Assembly (NCBI GenBank): GCA_937899395.1
Contig: CALBPU010000079.1
Coordinates: 1-35,528 of the forward strand
Reading direction: 5' to 3'
DNA from: an uncultured Fretibacterium sp.
GTDB taxonomy: Bacteria; Synergistota; Synergistia; Synergistales; Aminobacteriaceae
DNA length: 35,528 nucleotides
In this document: positions 24,422 to 32,103 of the stretch, piece by piece
Layout: each line of letters starts with the position of its first letter
How positions within the stretch are numbered: position 1 is the first letter of the stretch
Program-made: the position numbers and the translations under genes
Notes under the pieces: generated by a model
Seen by the model: the letters and a program-made list of their open reading frames with translations, nothing else
Databases searched by the model: none
What the model was told of the DNA's origin: nothing

Positions 24422-26158
24422 ATGCTAAAGAAAATTATTATTGTAGTTTCATTTTTGTTCTTACTTCAGACTATTGCATTCGGAGATGATAATCCTCCTG
24501 AAGTTCTTGTTAATTCGGTTGGAGTTATCGGAAATTCTCAAATAGCAGAGGAATATATTTTGAACGTCGTCGACACAAAGCCGGGAAAACTTTTGAGCAG
24601 AGATGTTATTCAAAACGATGTCGAAACAATTTATAATCAGGGATTTTTTTCGTTCGTTGACGTAGATTTAAGACCTGAAGGAGGCGGTGCTTCCGTAATA
24701 TTTTCAGTTCAGGAGAACCCGATAATCGAATCAATAAATTTCACCGGCAACACAAAATATACTTCAGAGCAATTAATGAAGGAAGTATTTTCACAGGAAG
24801 GAACAGTTTTTAATCGAGTATTTTTCAGGAATGACTTAGACAGAATCCAAGAACGTTATCATCGGGACGGCTATGTAATGGTAAGAGTTTCAGACGTTCA
24901 AATTCAAGGAGGAAATATCTACGTCACTATACTCGAACCAACAGTCGGAGATGTAATAATACAGGGAAATTCTAAGACAAAAACAAACGTAATTCGCCGT
25001 GAAATAAAACTCAAAACGGGCGATATTTTCAACGTAACACATTTCAGACATCAATTAGGAAAATTGCAGGGATTAGGATATTTTGAAGATGTTGACGTTG
25101 CTTTTGATGTTCCTGAAGATGATGATTCAGTTGTTGATTTAATTTTGACTGTTAAGGAAAAGAAAACGGCTTCAGTCGGATTAAATCTTGCTTACGGAAC
25201 AGAGAGCGGTTTATCAGGCGGATTAACTTACGGCGATACGAATTTATTCGGACGCGGAATTAATTTTGAAGTCGGCTTCAACGAAGGTGATGACGCATCA
25301 TACTGGTTATCATTTTCAAGCACTTACATGGATGCAAAAACATTTGCGTGGAGAGTCGGAGCTGTATACAGGAAATATGACGAGAGATATTATTACAGAA
25401 AGGGAATAAAGCAATTTGAATACGATGAAAAGAGCTTGAGTATATATGCCGGATTGGGGAAAAAATTTTCCAATGAAGATTGGAGCTGGTTCTTAACACT
25501 CAGACGTGAGGATGCTGAATATAAAAATGTTCAAAACGCAATTCCGGGTTACATTGATGATTTAACGATGTGGGACGGAGTTAATCAGACCGTAGAATTA
25601 TCATTAACATGGGATAAACGCGATGAATATGCCCCATATTCTAAAGGTTTTGTTTGGGACACGAATTTAGAACAAGCCGTTAAAGCATTGGGCGGTGAAT
25701 ATGAATATTTGAAGTATTGGACGCAGTTCAGGTTATATGCTCCGTTAAACAAAGCTCTTGAAGGTTTCGGAGATATTGGCGGAACATGGAGCGATGAGAA
25801 CCCGTTATTATTTGCCGCCAGGCTCCGAATCGGTGCTGCAACTAAAGACGAATTGCCCGCATTCGCCAGATATTCATTAGGAGGCATGAACACTTTAAGA
25901 GGTTATAACTCACGTTCATTTGAAGGAAGCAGAATGTTTCTTGGAAATTTTGAATTAAGAGTGCCTGTTGCAAGCGGCGTATCACTCGTAGGATTTTATG
26001 ATATTGGAAATGCTGACGAAGATTTTCACTGGAGCGATTATCATGACAATTACGGAATAGGTGTCAGAGTTAAAACACCGTTCGGAAATGTCAGAGTAGA
26101 TTATGCTAAGGGCGAAGACGAGAACAGAACATATTTCGGATTTGGCGAAATGTTTTAA
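24422..26158 (+). CDS. bamA: Outer-membrane protein assembly factor BamA, with three POTRA domains
   Basis: The 578-residue protein has a signal peptide (1-21), three POTRA domains (about 28-100, 101-176 and 177-252) and a 16-strand Omp85 barrel (about 255-578). The third POTRA has FRHQLGKLQGLGYFEDVDVAF. The barrel has the conserved loop-6 motif LRGY (in LGGMNTLRGYNSRSFEG) and ends with RTYFGFGEMF, a classical C-terminal beta signal with terminal Phe. It inserts outer-membrane proteins. E. coli BamA has five POTRAs and about 810 residues, so this is a short form. TamA also has three POTRAs, but the neighbouring lipid A genes favour BamA. AAAGGAG precedes the ATG. Confidence 0.9.
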   Translation: MLKKIIIVVSFLFLLQTIAFGDDNPPEVLVNSVGVIGNSQIAEEYILNVVDTKPGKLLSRDVIQNDVETIYNQGFFSFVDVDLRPEGGGASVIFSVQENPIIESINFTGNTKYTSEQLMKEVFSQEGTVFNRVFFRNDLDRIQERYHRDGYVMVRVSDVQIQGGNIYVTILEPTVGDVIIQGNSKTKTNVIRREIKLKTGDIFNVTHFRHQLGKLQGLGYFEDVDVAFDVPEDDDSVVDLILTVKEKKTASVGLNLAYGTESGLSGGLTYGDTNLFGRGINFEVGFNEGDDASYWLSFSSTYMDAKTFAWRVGAVYRKYDERYYYRKGIKQFEYDEKSLSIYAGLGKKFSNEDWSWFLTLRREDAEYKNVQNAIPGYIDDLTMWDGVNQTVELSLTWDKRDEYAPYSKGFVWDTNLEQAVKALGGEYEYLKYWTQFRLYAPLNKALEGFGDIGGTWSDENPLLFAARLRIGAATKDELPAFARYSLGGMNTLRGYNSRSFEGSRMFLGNFELRVPVASGVSLVGFYDIGNADEDFHWSDYHDNYGIGVRVKTPFGNVRVDYAKGEDENRTYFGFGEMF

Positions 26159-27359
26159 GATTATCGCCATATTTGTATTAATATTATCAACTCCGTGTTA
26201 CGGTTTAAGTGTCTCAGGAGTTCCTGAATGGCTTGAGCCTGCTGTAACTCGGAGCCTTAAAGCTGTTTGGGAGGAAATTCCAAATTCTCCCGAAATAGAT
26301 AGGGAAGGAACATTGGCACTTGTAGCAACAAGGTTATTTGCAGGCTATAAAATTCGTGTGGAAGCAATGCACGATGAGCCTGTTATTTATTTTGATTTAT
26401 ATGACGAAATAACCCCCCCTGAAATCAAAATCAATATCCCTGAATTGCGAGGAATGGCTTTAACGTGGTTCAATGATGATATTGACGGAATGAATAACGA
26501 AATATTGAAGCTCGTTAAAAATCTTCCGCAAGACGCTTATACATGGTCAGACGAGGCATTAAAGGAAGCTGTAGGACAAATTATAAATATCAGATTACCG
26601 GGTTGGGAATTTTCGCAGCAAATTTATCTTTCAGAATCTTCGACACTCATTAACATAACCTTCAGGCCGTCATCAAAAATGATTTTAGCAATCAATCCCG
26701 AATTAAATTCACGTACAGTTCCTGTGATGTTCAGAACGGATTTAGCAGCAAAATTAATTCCCGAATTTTCGCCGTTAATAGGAGTTCCTGTTGAGTGGGC
26801 AGAACTTCACAAAGCCGACATTGAAAAAGCAGCTCGTGAATTTTTGGAGGATAAACACGCCGTCGAAAATCTCAGAGCAGATGTTAATGTAAATTTTCAA
26901 CCAGGAACAACTTCAAATTTTGAGGCTAGTGTAGACAGCAAGAATTTTATGTTTCAAATGTGGGTGGCAGCTTATGCAGGAATTGAGGACAGATACCCTG
27001 AAATCGGAGCATTTTTCGGTTACAGGACAAATTGGGACTTCAACGCCGAAATTTACGTAGAAGCAATATTATCGTTAAATGATTTTGATGTAGTTCACAG
27101 ATTAGGAGGACGGTTTGAACTTTTTAACAATTTTTGGGCAGGTATAGAGAATCAATGGCCTGACAACAAATATTTCTTCAGAGTTCAATACAGCCCCGTA
27201 AAAATACGCCGTCCTTATGCTTGGTGGAGATACAGCCCTGAACTTGATGCTCATGAGGCCGCATTGGGTTATAAATTTGATGAACATGTTTCAGTTGAAA
27301 TATATTATGACAATACAGGGGAGGATAAATTAGGATTACGTGGAATGTGGCATCTGTAA
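26142..27359 (+). CDS. Exported protein of unknown function, probably outer-membrane or periplasmic
   Basis: I do not recognise a family. From TTG at 26142 the 405-residue product begins with a clean signal peptide (MAKCFKIIAIFVLILSTPCYG); an ATG at 26103 would bury this behind 13 extra residues. The first half looks like a soluble alpha/beta periplasmic domain (PEWLEPAVTRSLKAVWEEIP). The last 130 residues alternate polar and hydrophobic residues with many aromatics (FFRVQYSPVKIRRPYAWWRY, then EIYYDNTGEDKLGLRGMWHL), like outer-membrane beta strands. The start overlaps the end of bamA by 17 bases. It occupies the slot where skp lies in Proteobacteria, but is not Skp: it is more than twice as long and not helical. 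Confidence 0.75.
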   Translation: MAKCFKIIAIFVLILSTPCYGLSVSGVPEWLEPAVTRSLKAVWEEIPNSPEIDREGTLALVATRLFAGYKIRVEAMHDEPVIYFDLYDEITPPEIKINIPELRGMALTWFNDDIDGMNNEILKLVKNLPQDAYTWSDEALKEAVGQIINIRLPGWEFSQQIYLSESSTLINITFRPSSKMILAINPELNSRTVPVMFRTDLAAKLIPEFSPLIGVPVEWAELHKADIEKAAREFLEDKHAVENLRADVNVNFQPGTTSNFEASVDSKNFMFQMWVAAYAGIEDRYPEIGAFFGYRTNWDFNAEIYVEAILSLNDFDVVHRLGGRFELFNNFWAGIENQWPDNKYFFRVQYSPVKIRRPYAWWRYSPELDAHEAALGYKFDEHVSVEIYYDNTGEDKLGLRGMWHL

Positions 27360-27380
27360 AATTTTAAGGAGGAGGAACAA

Positions 27381-28343
27381 ATGAATTTATCATTAATCGC
27401 TGAAAAATTAAATGACGAAAAAATTTATGTAAAAGGAAATTCAAATATCGAAATCAATCGTATAGCTTCACCTGAAGATTCTGATGAAAAATCTTTGTGC
27501 ATTATATGGGACAAAAAAGCCCTCGAAAACTTAGACATCAATATTCCTATCGCAGCTCCTCAAGAATTTTTTGAAGCTCAACGAAACGGAATAATCTGCG
27601 AAAATCCAAGAGCATTGCTTCCGAAATTTCTCGAAATTTTTAACGTTAATCAAAACAAAATCACAGGAATTGATGAAAGAGCGTTAATTTCACCTGAAGC
27701 AATTATTTCACCAAACGTTACAATTTACGCAGGAGCTTTTATTGGTGAAGGCTGCGTTATAGGTGAAGGAACTGTTGTTGAAGCTAACGCAGTGTTGTTG
27801 AAGAATGTTAAAGTCGGGAAAAATTGTTTAATTCATTCGGGAGCTGTAATAGGCTGCGACGGTTTCGGATTTGCTCGCGAGAAAGGCAACATAATCAAAA
27901 TTCCTCAAAACGGCGGAGTATTTATCGGTGATGATGTTGAAATCGGGGCTTGTACAACCATAGACAGAGGCACTATGAACGACACCGAAATTAATTCAGG
28001 AACAAAAATTGATAACCATGTTCAAATCGGGCATAATGTTAAAGTCGGGAAAAACTGCATAATATGTTCAATGACAGGCATAGCAGGAAGCTCAATCATC
28101 GAGGACTACGTTACAATTTCGGTTCAAGCAGGAATAACTGACCATGTTAAAATCGGAAAAGGCTCAATTATTGCAGGCCGTTCGGGAGTTACGCATGATA
28201 TTCCGGCAGGCTCAATAGTTTCGGGCTTCCCTGCAAGACCTCACAACGAGGCTAAAAGGGCATTAGTTTTAGCAGCTGATTTACCTTCATTGTTCAAACG
28301 AATAAAACAGCTTGAAAAAAAATTAGAAGGAATGCAAAAATAA
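27381..28343 (+). CDS. lpxD: UDP-3-O-acylglucosamine N-acyltransferase
   Basis: The 320-residue enzyme adds the second (N-linked) acyl chain in lipid A synthesis. The N-terminal uridine-binding domain (1-95) is followed by a left-handed beta helix of hexapeptide repeats (about 100-290) and a C-terminal helix. The catalytic histidine is H218 in IDNHVQIGHNVKVG. GCDGFGFAREKG and IGACTTIDRGTM are conserved LpxD motifs. The length is close to E. coli LpxD (341). GGAGG lies ahead of the ATG, 21 bases after the preceding gene, and the stop overlaps lpxC by one base (TAATG). Confidence 0.96.
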   Translation: MNLSLIAEKLNDEKIYVKGNSNIEINRIASPEDSDEKSLCIIWDKKALENLDINIPIAAPQEFFEAQRNGIICENPRALLPKFLEIFNVNQNKITGIDERALISPEAIISPNVTIYAGAFIGEGCVIGEGTVVEANAVLLKNVKVGKNCLIHSGAVIGCDGFGFAREKGNIIKIPQNGGVFIGDDVEIGACTTIDRGTMNDTEINSGTKIDNHVQIGHNVKVGKNCIICSMTGIAGSSIIEDYVTISVQAGITDHVKIGKGSIIAGRSGVTHDIPAGSIVSGFPARPHNEAKRALVLAADLPSLFKRIKQLEKKLEGMQK

Positions 28344-29149
28344 TGACGTTAAACGGGAAAATTATATTAAAGGGAGTTGGGCTTCATTCCGGTAAAGAAT
28401 GCGAATTAGTTATAGAGCCTTACGAAACTGATGAAATTTTAATGAACGAATTGCCTTTGAAAGATTTTAATTTCACTGGCACAAACAGAGGTTCGGATTA
28501 TGTATTCAAGGACGGTTCAAGGATAAAAACCTGTGAACATGTTTTGTCGGCATTAACAGGAATGGGGATATGGTCAGGAGTTAAATTGACTGTAAAAGGG
28601 GGAGAAATGCCTGCGTTGGACGGTTGCGGAAGAATTTTGAGTGATGAGATTTCTAAATCCCCCTTAAAAATCCCTAATAAGATAAAAGCATTAGAAATTT
28701 CAAGTCCTGTTATAGTTTTCAGTGAGGACAGAAAAAGATTCGTTGCAGCATTCCCTTATGATCATCTTCACGTTACTTATACAGTTGAATATGATTTTAT
28801 AGGTACGCAGATATTTGATTATGATCATTCGCCTGAAAATTATTACGAGAATATCTCAAGAGCCAGAACTTTTGCGATGTTGTCGGATATTGAATATTTG
28901 CGTTCTCACGGAATGGCACTCGGAGGAAGTCTCGATAACGCTATCGTAGTAGGTGAGAAAATTCAAGCTTCAGGAGGATTACATTGGCCTAATGAATTTG
29001 TAAGACATAAAGTTCTTGATTTAATCGGAGATTTAGCGGCATTGGGAAAACCGTTAAACGCTCATATAATAGCGGTGAGAGCCGGCCATGAATTACACTT
29101 AAAATTAGCAGAGGAGTTAAAGAAATCTTATGGCAGAGTTGGATATTAA
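28343..29149 (+). CDS. lpxC: UDP-3-O-acyl-N-acetylglucosamine deacetylase
   Basis: The 268-residue enzyme carries out the committed step of lipid A synthesis. Zinc ligands are H66 (in KTCEHVLSAL), H222 and D226 (RHKVLDLIGDLAALG). The catalytic base is E65 and the supporting histidine H249 (AGHELHL). GVGLHSG at the start is the classic family opening. It is shorter than E. coli LpxC (305). It overlaps lpxD by one base and fabZ by 20, so lpxD-lpxC-fabZ-lpxA are tightly coupled. In Bacteroidetes LpxC and FabZ are one fused protein; here they are separate, overlapping genes. Confidence 0.96.
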   Translation: MTLNGKIILKGVGLHSGKECELVIEPYETDEILMNELPLKDFNFTGTNRGSDYVFKDGSRIKTCEHVLSALTGMGIWSGVKLTVKGGEMPALDGCGRILSDEISKSPLKIPNKIKALEISSPVIVFSEDRKRFVAAFPYDHLHVTYTVEYDFIGTQIFDYDHSPENYYENISRARTFAMLSDIEYLRSHGMALGGSLDNAIVVGEKIQASGGLHWPNEFVRHKVLDLIGDLAALGKPLNAHIIAVRAGHELHLKLAEELKKSYGRVGY

Positions 29150-29588
29150 AGAAATTCAGAAAATTTTGAAGCAGCGTTATCCGTTCTTAATGGTAGACAG
29201 AATAACAGATTACGATGAAACTCATGTAACAGGCTACAAGAATGTTACGATTAACGAGGCGTTTTTTCAGGGACATTTTCCCGATGATCCTGTTATGCCC
29301 GGCGTAATGATTATGGAGAGCATGGGACAGGTTGCTTCAGTTTTGGTAGGTTTGAGATTAGGTGAGGAACAGGGAAATAAAATAGCTTTTTTCGCAGGAG
29401 CTGACAAAATAAGATTCAGAAAACCTGTAAAACCCGGCGACAAACTTGTAACAAAGGCTGAATTAACAAGGTTAAGAGGAGTTTCAGGTAAAGCGAAAGT
29501 TACAGCTTATGTTGATGATGAAATAGTATCTGAAGCAGAATTTTTATTTATACTTGGCGATTCGTTGTCAAAAGATGATAAGGAGTAA
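29130..29588 (+). CDS. fabZ: 3-hydroxyacyl-[acyl-carrier-protein] dehydratase FabZ
   Basis: The 152-residue hotdog-fold dehydratase has the catalytic pair H49 and E63 in FQGHFPDDPVMPGVMIMESM. RYPFLMVDRI is the conserved opening and FAGADKIRFRKPVKPGDKL the second block. It acts in fatty-acid elongation and competes with lipid A synthesis for hydroxyacyl-ACP, which is why it commonly sits with lpx genes. Its ATG is inside the last codons of lpxC, in another frame. The length is normal. Confidence 0.96.
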   Translation: MAELDIKEIQKILKQRYPFLMVDRITDYDETHVTGYKNVTINEAFFQGHFPDDPVMPGVMIMESMGQVASVLVGLRLGEEQGNKIAFFAGADKIRFRKPVKPGDKLVTKAELTRLRGVSGKAKVTAYVDDEIVSEAEFLFILGDSLSKDDKE

Positions 29589-29594
29589 CGGACA

Positions 29595-30383
29595 TTGAGT
29601 ACTAACATTCACCCGACGGCGTTAATATCACCTAAAGCTGAACTCGGCGAAGGTGTAAAAATCGGCCCGTATTGCGTAATTGATTCAGAAGTTTCAATCG
29701 GAGCAGGAACGGAGTTAAAAGCATTTGTAACAATTCATGATTATGTTTCAATCGGTTCACACTGCAAGATCTGCGAATATACTGCGATAGGCGGTGAACC
29801 TCAAGATCATGGATTCAAAGGTGAAATTTCTTACGTCAAAATCGGAGATAACAATTTAATCCGTGAGAACGTTACGATTAACCGTGCAACAGGTGAAGGA
29901 AATGAAACAGTTGTAGGGGATAACTGTTTCATAATGGACAGCGTACATTTTGCCCATAATGTTCATGTAGGAAATTTTGTTACGGTCGCAAATAAAGTAG
30001 GCTTATCAGGATTTGTTCAAGTTGGAAATCATACCGTATTCGGGGGAATGGCCGGTGTACATCAGTTCGTTAGGATCGGCGATTTTTGCATGATAGGCGG
30101 ATTATATCGAGTTGTTAAAGATGTTCCGCATTACACTTTAGCTTCAGGAGAACCATTAAGATTAACGGGACTAAACAAAGTCGGATTGGAACGTGAAGGA
30201 TTTACGGAAGAGACAAGAAGGGCAATCACGAATTTTTATCGTGAACTTTACGGCAAAGAAAAGAGTTTTACTGAATCATTCAAAGAAGCTCAAAACAAAA
30301 AATCAGAATACATACCTGAAATTCAAAGGATAATAGAATTTTACGAAGGCTCAAAACGGGGTGTAACATTCTGGGGTAATTAG
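29595..30383 (+). CDS. lpxA: UDP-N-acetylglucosamine O-acyltransferase
   Basis: The 262-residue enzyme adds the first acyl chain to UDP-GlcNAc. A hexapeptide beta helix (about 5-190) carries IHPTALISPKAELGEGVKIG, AIGGEPQDHGFKGE and the catalytic segment SVHFAHNVHVG (H121), and the helical C-terminal domain has GLNKVGLEREGFTEE. The length matches E. coli LpxA (262). The start is TTG, supported by AAGGAG nine bases upstream. It is the last lpx gene here; lpxB, often next, does not follow. Confidence 0.96.
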   Translation: MSTNIHPTALISPKAELGEGVKIGPYCVIDSEVSIGAGTELKAFVTIHDYVSIGSHCKICEYTAIGGEPQDHGFKGEISYVKIGDNNLIRENVTINRATGEGNETVVGDNCFIMDSVHFAHNVHVGNFVTVANKVGLSGFVQVGNHTVFGGMAGVHQFVRIGDFCMIGGLYRVVKDVPHYTLASGEPLRLTGLNKVGLEREGFTEETRRAITNFYRELYGKEKSFTESFKEAQNKKSEYIPEIQRIIEFYEGSKRGVTFWGN

Positions 30384-30391
30384 GGTATAAT
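30363..30391 (+). promoter_or_regulatory. Candidate promoter for pgm
   Basis: GTAACA (30363-30368), a 17-base spacer and a perfect TATAAT (30386-30391) span the end of lpxA and the gap to pgm. This suggests that pgm is transcribed on its own as well as from the lpx operon. GGAGG at 30419-30423 is the ribosome binding site. Confidence 0.55.
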
Positions 30392-30433
30392 TTTTCCAAT
30401 TCAATTTTTAGAATATATGGAGGAAAAATTTCT

Positions 30434-32032
30434 ATGCAGGAAAAGAAAATTGTAAATATCCCGTCGTTAATCAGTGATTATTACACGCTTGCTCCAAATC
30501 CTGAAGATAAAAATCATCAGGTAGCATTCGGAACATCGGGACATCGCGGAAGTTCAGCTCTTCACAGTTTCAACGAGGAACATATTTTGGCGATAGCTCA
30601 GGCAGTCTATGAACACAGAACAGCCGAGAAAATTCCCGGACCTTTATATATCGGTGCAGATACTCACGCACTCTCAGAGCCTGCTTTAAGGTCATGTGTT
30701 GAAGTTTTGGCAGCTAACGGCGTTGAAATTATTTTGCAAACAAATTTCGCTCCTGTTCCTACACCTGTAGTATCAAGAGCAATTCTTGAACACAATCGTT
30801 CAGGAAAAAAGACTGCTGACGGAATGGTTATTACACCTTCACATAACCCTCCGACAGACGGAGGAATTAAATATGATCCACCGAGCGGAGGCCCTGCTTC
30901 ACCCGAAATCACCAGCAAAATTCAAAACCGTGCAAACGAATTAATTAAATCAGGAGCAGTTAAATCAATCAAACGAGTTCCTTTTGAGAAAGCAATCAAA
31001 CTTGATAACGTTCACTTTGAAGATTACGTTATTCCTTACGTTAAGGCATTGGCTAGCGTTGTTGATATGGACGCTATCGCGAAATCAGGACTTAAAATCG
31101 GTGCGGATCCTTTAGGCGGTTCAGGAATTTATTACTGGAAACCAATAGCTGAAATTTACGGCATTAAAAATCTCGAAGTCGTTAATCCGAATTTAGACCC
31201 GACATTTTCATTTATGCCGCCCGATCATGACGGAAAAATCAGAATGGACTGTTCATCACCTTATGCAATGGCGAATTTAATCAAGCTGAAAGATTCTTAT
31301 GACATTGCATTCGGAAATGATACGGATTATGACAGACACGGAATCGTAACACCTCAAGGCTTAATGAATCCTAACGCTTATCTTGCAGTAGCTGTTCAAC
31401 ATTTATTCACATCACGAAAAAATTGGAAACCTGACGCAATGGTCGGAAAAACTGTTGTTTCAAGTTCAATTATTGACCGTGTAACAGCGGGTATCGGCAA
31501 AAAATTATGTGAGGTTCCAGTAGGTTTCAAATGGTTTGTAGACGGATTGCTTGACGGTTCAATGGGATTTGGCGGAGAAGAGAGCGCGGGTGCATCATTC
31601 CTTTGCAGAGACGGTTCAGTCTGGACAACGGATAAAGACGGAATTATAATGGACTTGCTTGCAGTTGAAATTACAGCAGTAACAGGTAAAAATCCTGCTG
31701 AACATTTCAAGGAAATCACGGAAAAATACGGCACAAGTTTTTACGCACGTATCGACACTCCTGCAAGCCCTGAACAAAAAGCAGCTCTCGGAAAATTATC
31801 GCCCGAAGATATTAAGGCAGACACTCTTGCGGGAGACAAAATTACGGCGAAATTCACAAAAGCTCCGGGAAACAATGCTTCAATCGGCGGCTTAAAAGTT
31901 ACGACGGCTAACGGTTGGTTTGCAGCAAGACCTTCAGGAACTGAAAATATTTGCAAGTTATACGCTGAAAGTTTCGTAAGCCCTGAACATTTGAAGAAAA
32001 TTCAGGAAGAAGCGCAAAAGATTATCGCATAA
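30434..32032 (+). CDS. pgm: Phosphoglucomutase, alpha-D-glucose phosphate-specific
   Basis: The 532-residue enzyme interconverts glucose 1-phosphate and glucose 6-phosphate, supplying UDP-glucose for surface glycans and linking to glycogen. Motifs are FGTSGHRGSS (32-41), the phosphoserine loop TPSHNPPTDGGIKYD with S136, the metal loop GNDTDYDRHG with D296, D298 and D300, the sugar loop GGEESAG, and the phosphate-binding ARPSGTENICKLYAES. The length matches the E. coli Pgm family (546) rather than the shorter GlmM or ManB. It has its own promoter and terminator. Confidence 0.96.
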   Translation: MQEKKIVNIPSLISDYYTLAPNPEDKNHQVAFGTSGHRGSSALHSFNEEHILAIAQAVYEHRTAEKIPGPLYIGADTHALSEPALRSCVEVLAANGVEIILQTNFAPVPTPVVSRAILEHNRSGKKTADGMVITPSHNPPTDGGIKYDPPSGGPASPEITSKIQNRANELIKSGAVKSIKRVPFEKAIKLDNVHFEDYVIPYVKALASVVDMDAIAKSGLKIGADPLGGSGIYYWKPIAEIYGIKNLEVVNPNLDPTFSFMPPDHDGKIRMDCSSPYAMANLIKLKDSYDIAFGNDTDYDRHGIVTPQGLMNPNAYLAVAVQHLFTSRKNWKPDAMVGKTVVSSSIIDRVTAGIGKKLCEVPVGFKWFVDGLLDGSMGFGGEESAGASFLCRDGSVWTTDKDGIIMDLLAVEITAVTGKNPAEHFKEITEKYGTSFYARIDTPASPEQKAALGKLSPEDIKADTLAGDKITAKFTKAPGNNASIGGLKVTTANGWFAARPSGTENICKLYAESFVSPEHLKKIQEEAQKIIA

Positions 32033-32055
32033 AACAACCTTTCTATAAATAAAGA

Positions 32056-32095
32056 AAAGCCCTCTTAAAAAATTATTAGGAGGGCTTTATTTTTT
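32056..32095. terminator. Bidirectional intrinsic terminator between pgm and the peptidase gene
   Basis: A 12-bp stem (AAAGCCCTCTTA at 32056-32067, TAGGAGGGCTTT at 32077-32088, with one G-U pair) closes a 9-base loop. T-rich tracts flank it: ATTTTTT on the plus side and TTTCTTTATTT on the minus side. It lies between the two convergent stops and can end both transcripts. Confidence 0.9.
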
Positions 32096-32103
32096 GTTAA
32101 ATT

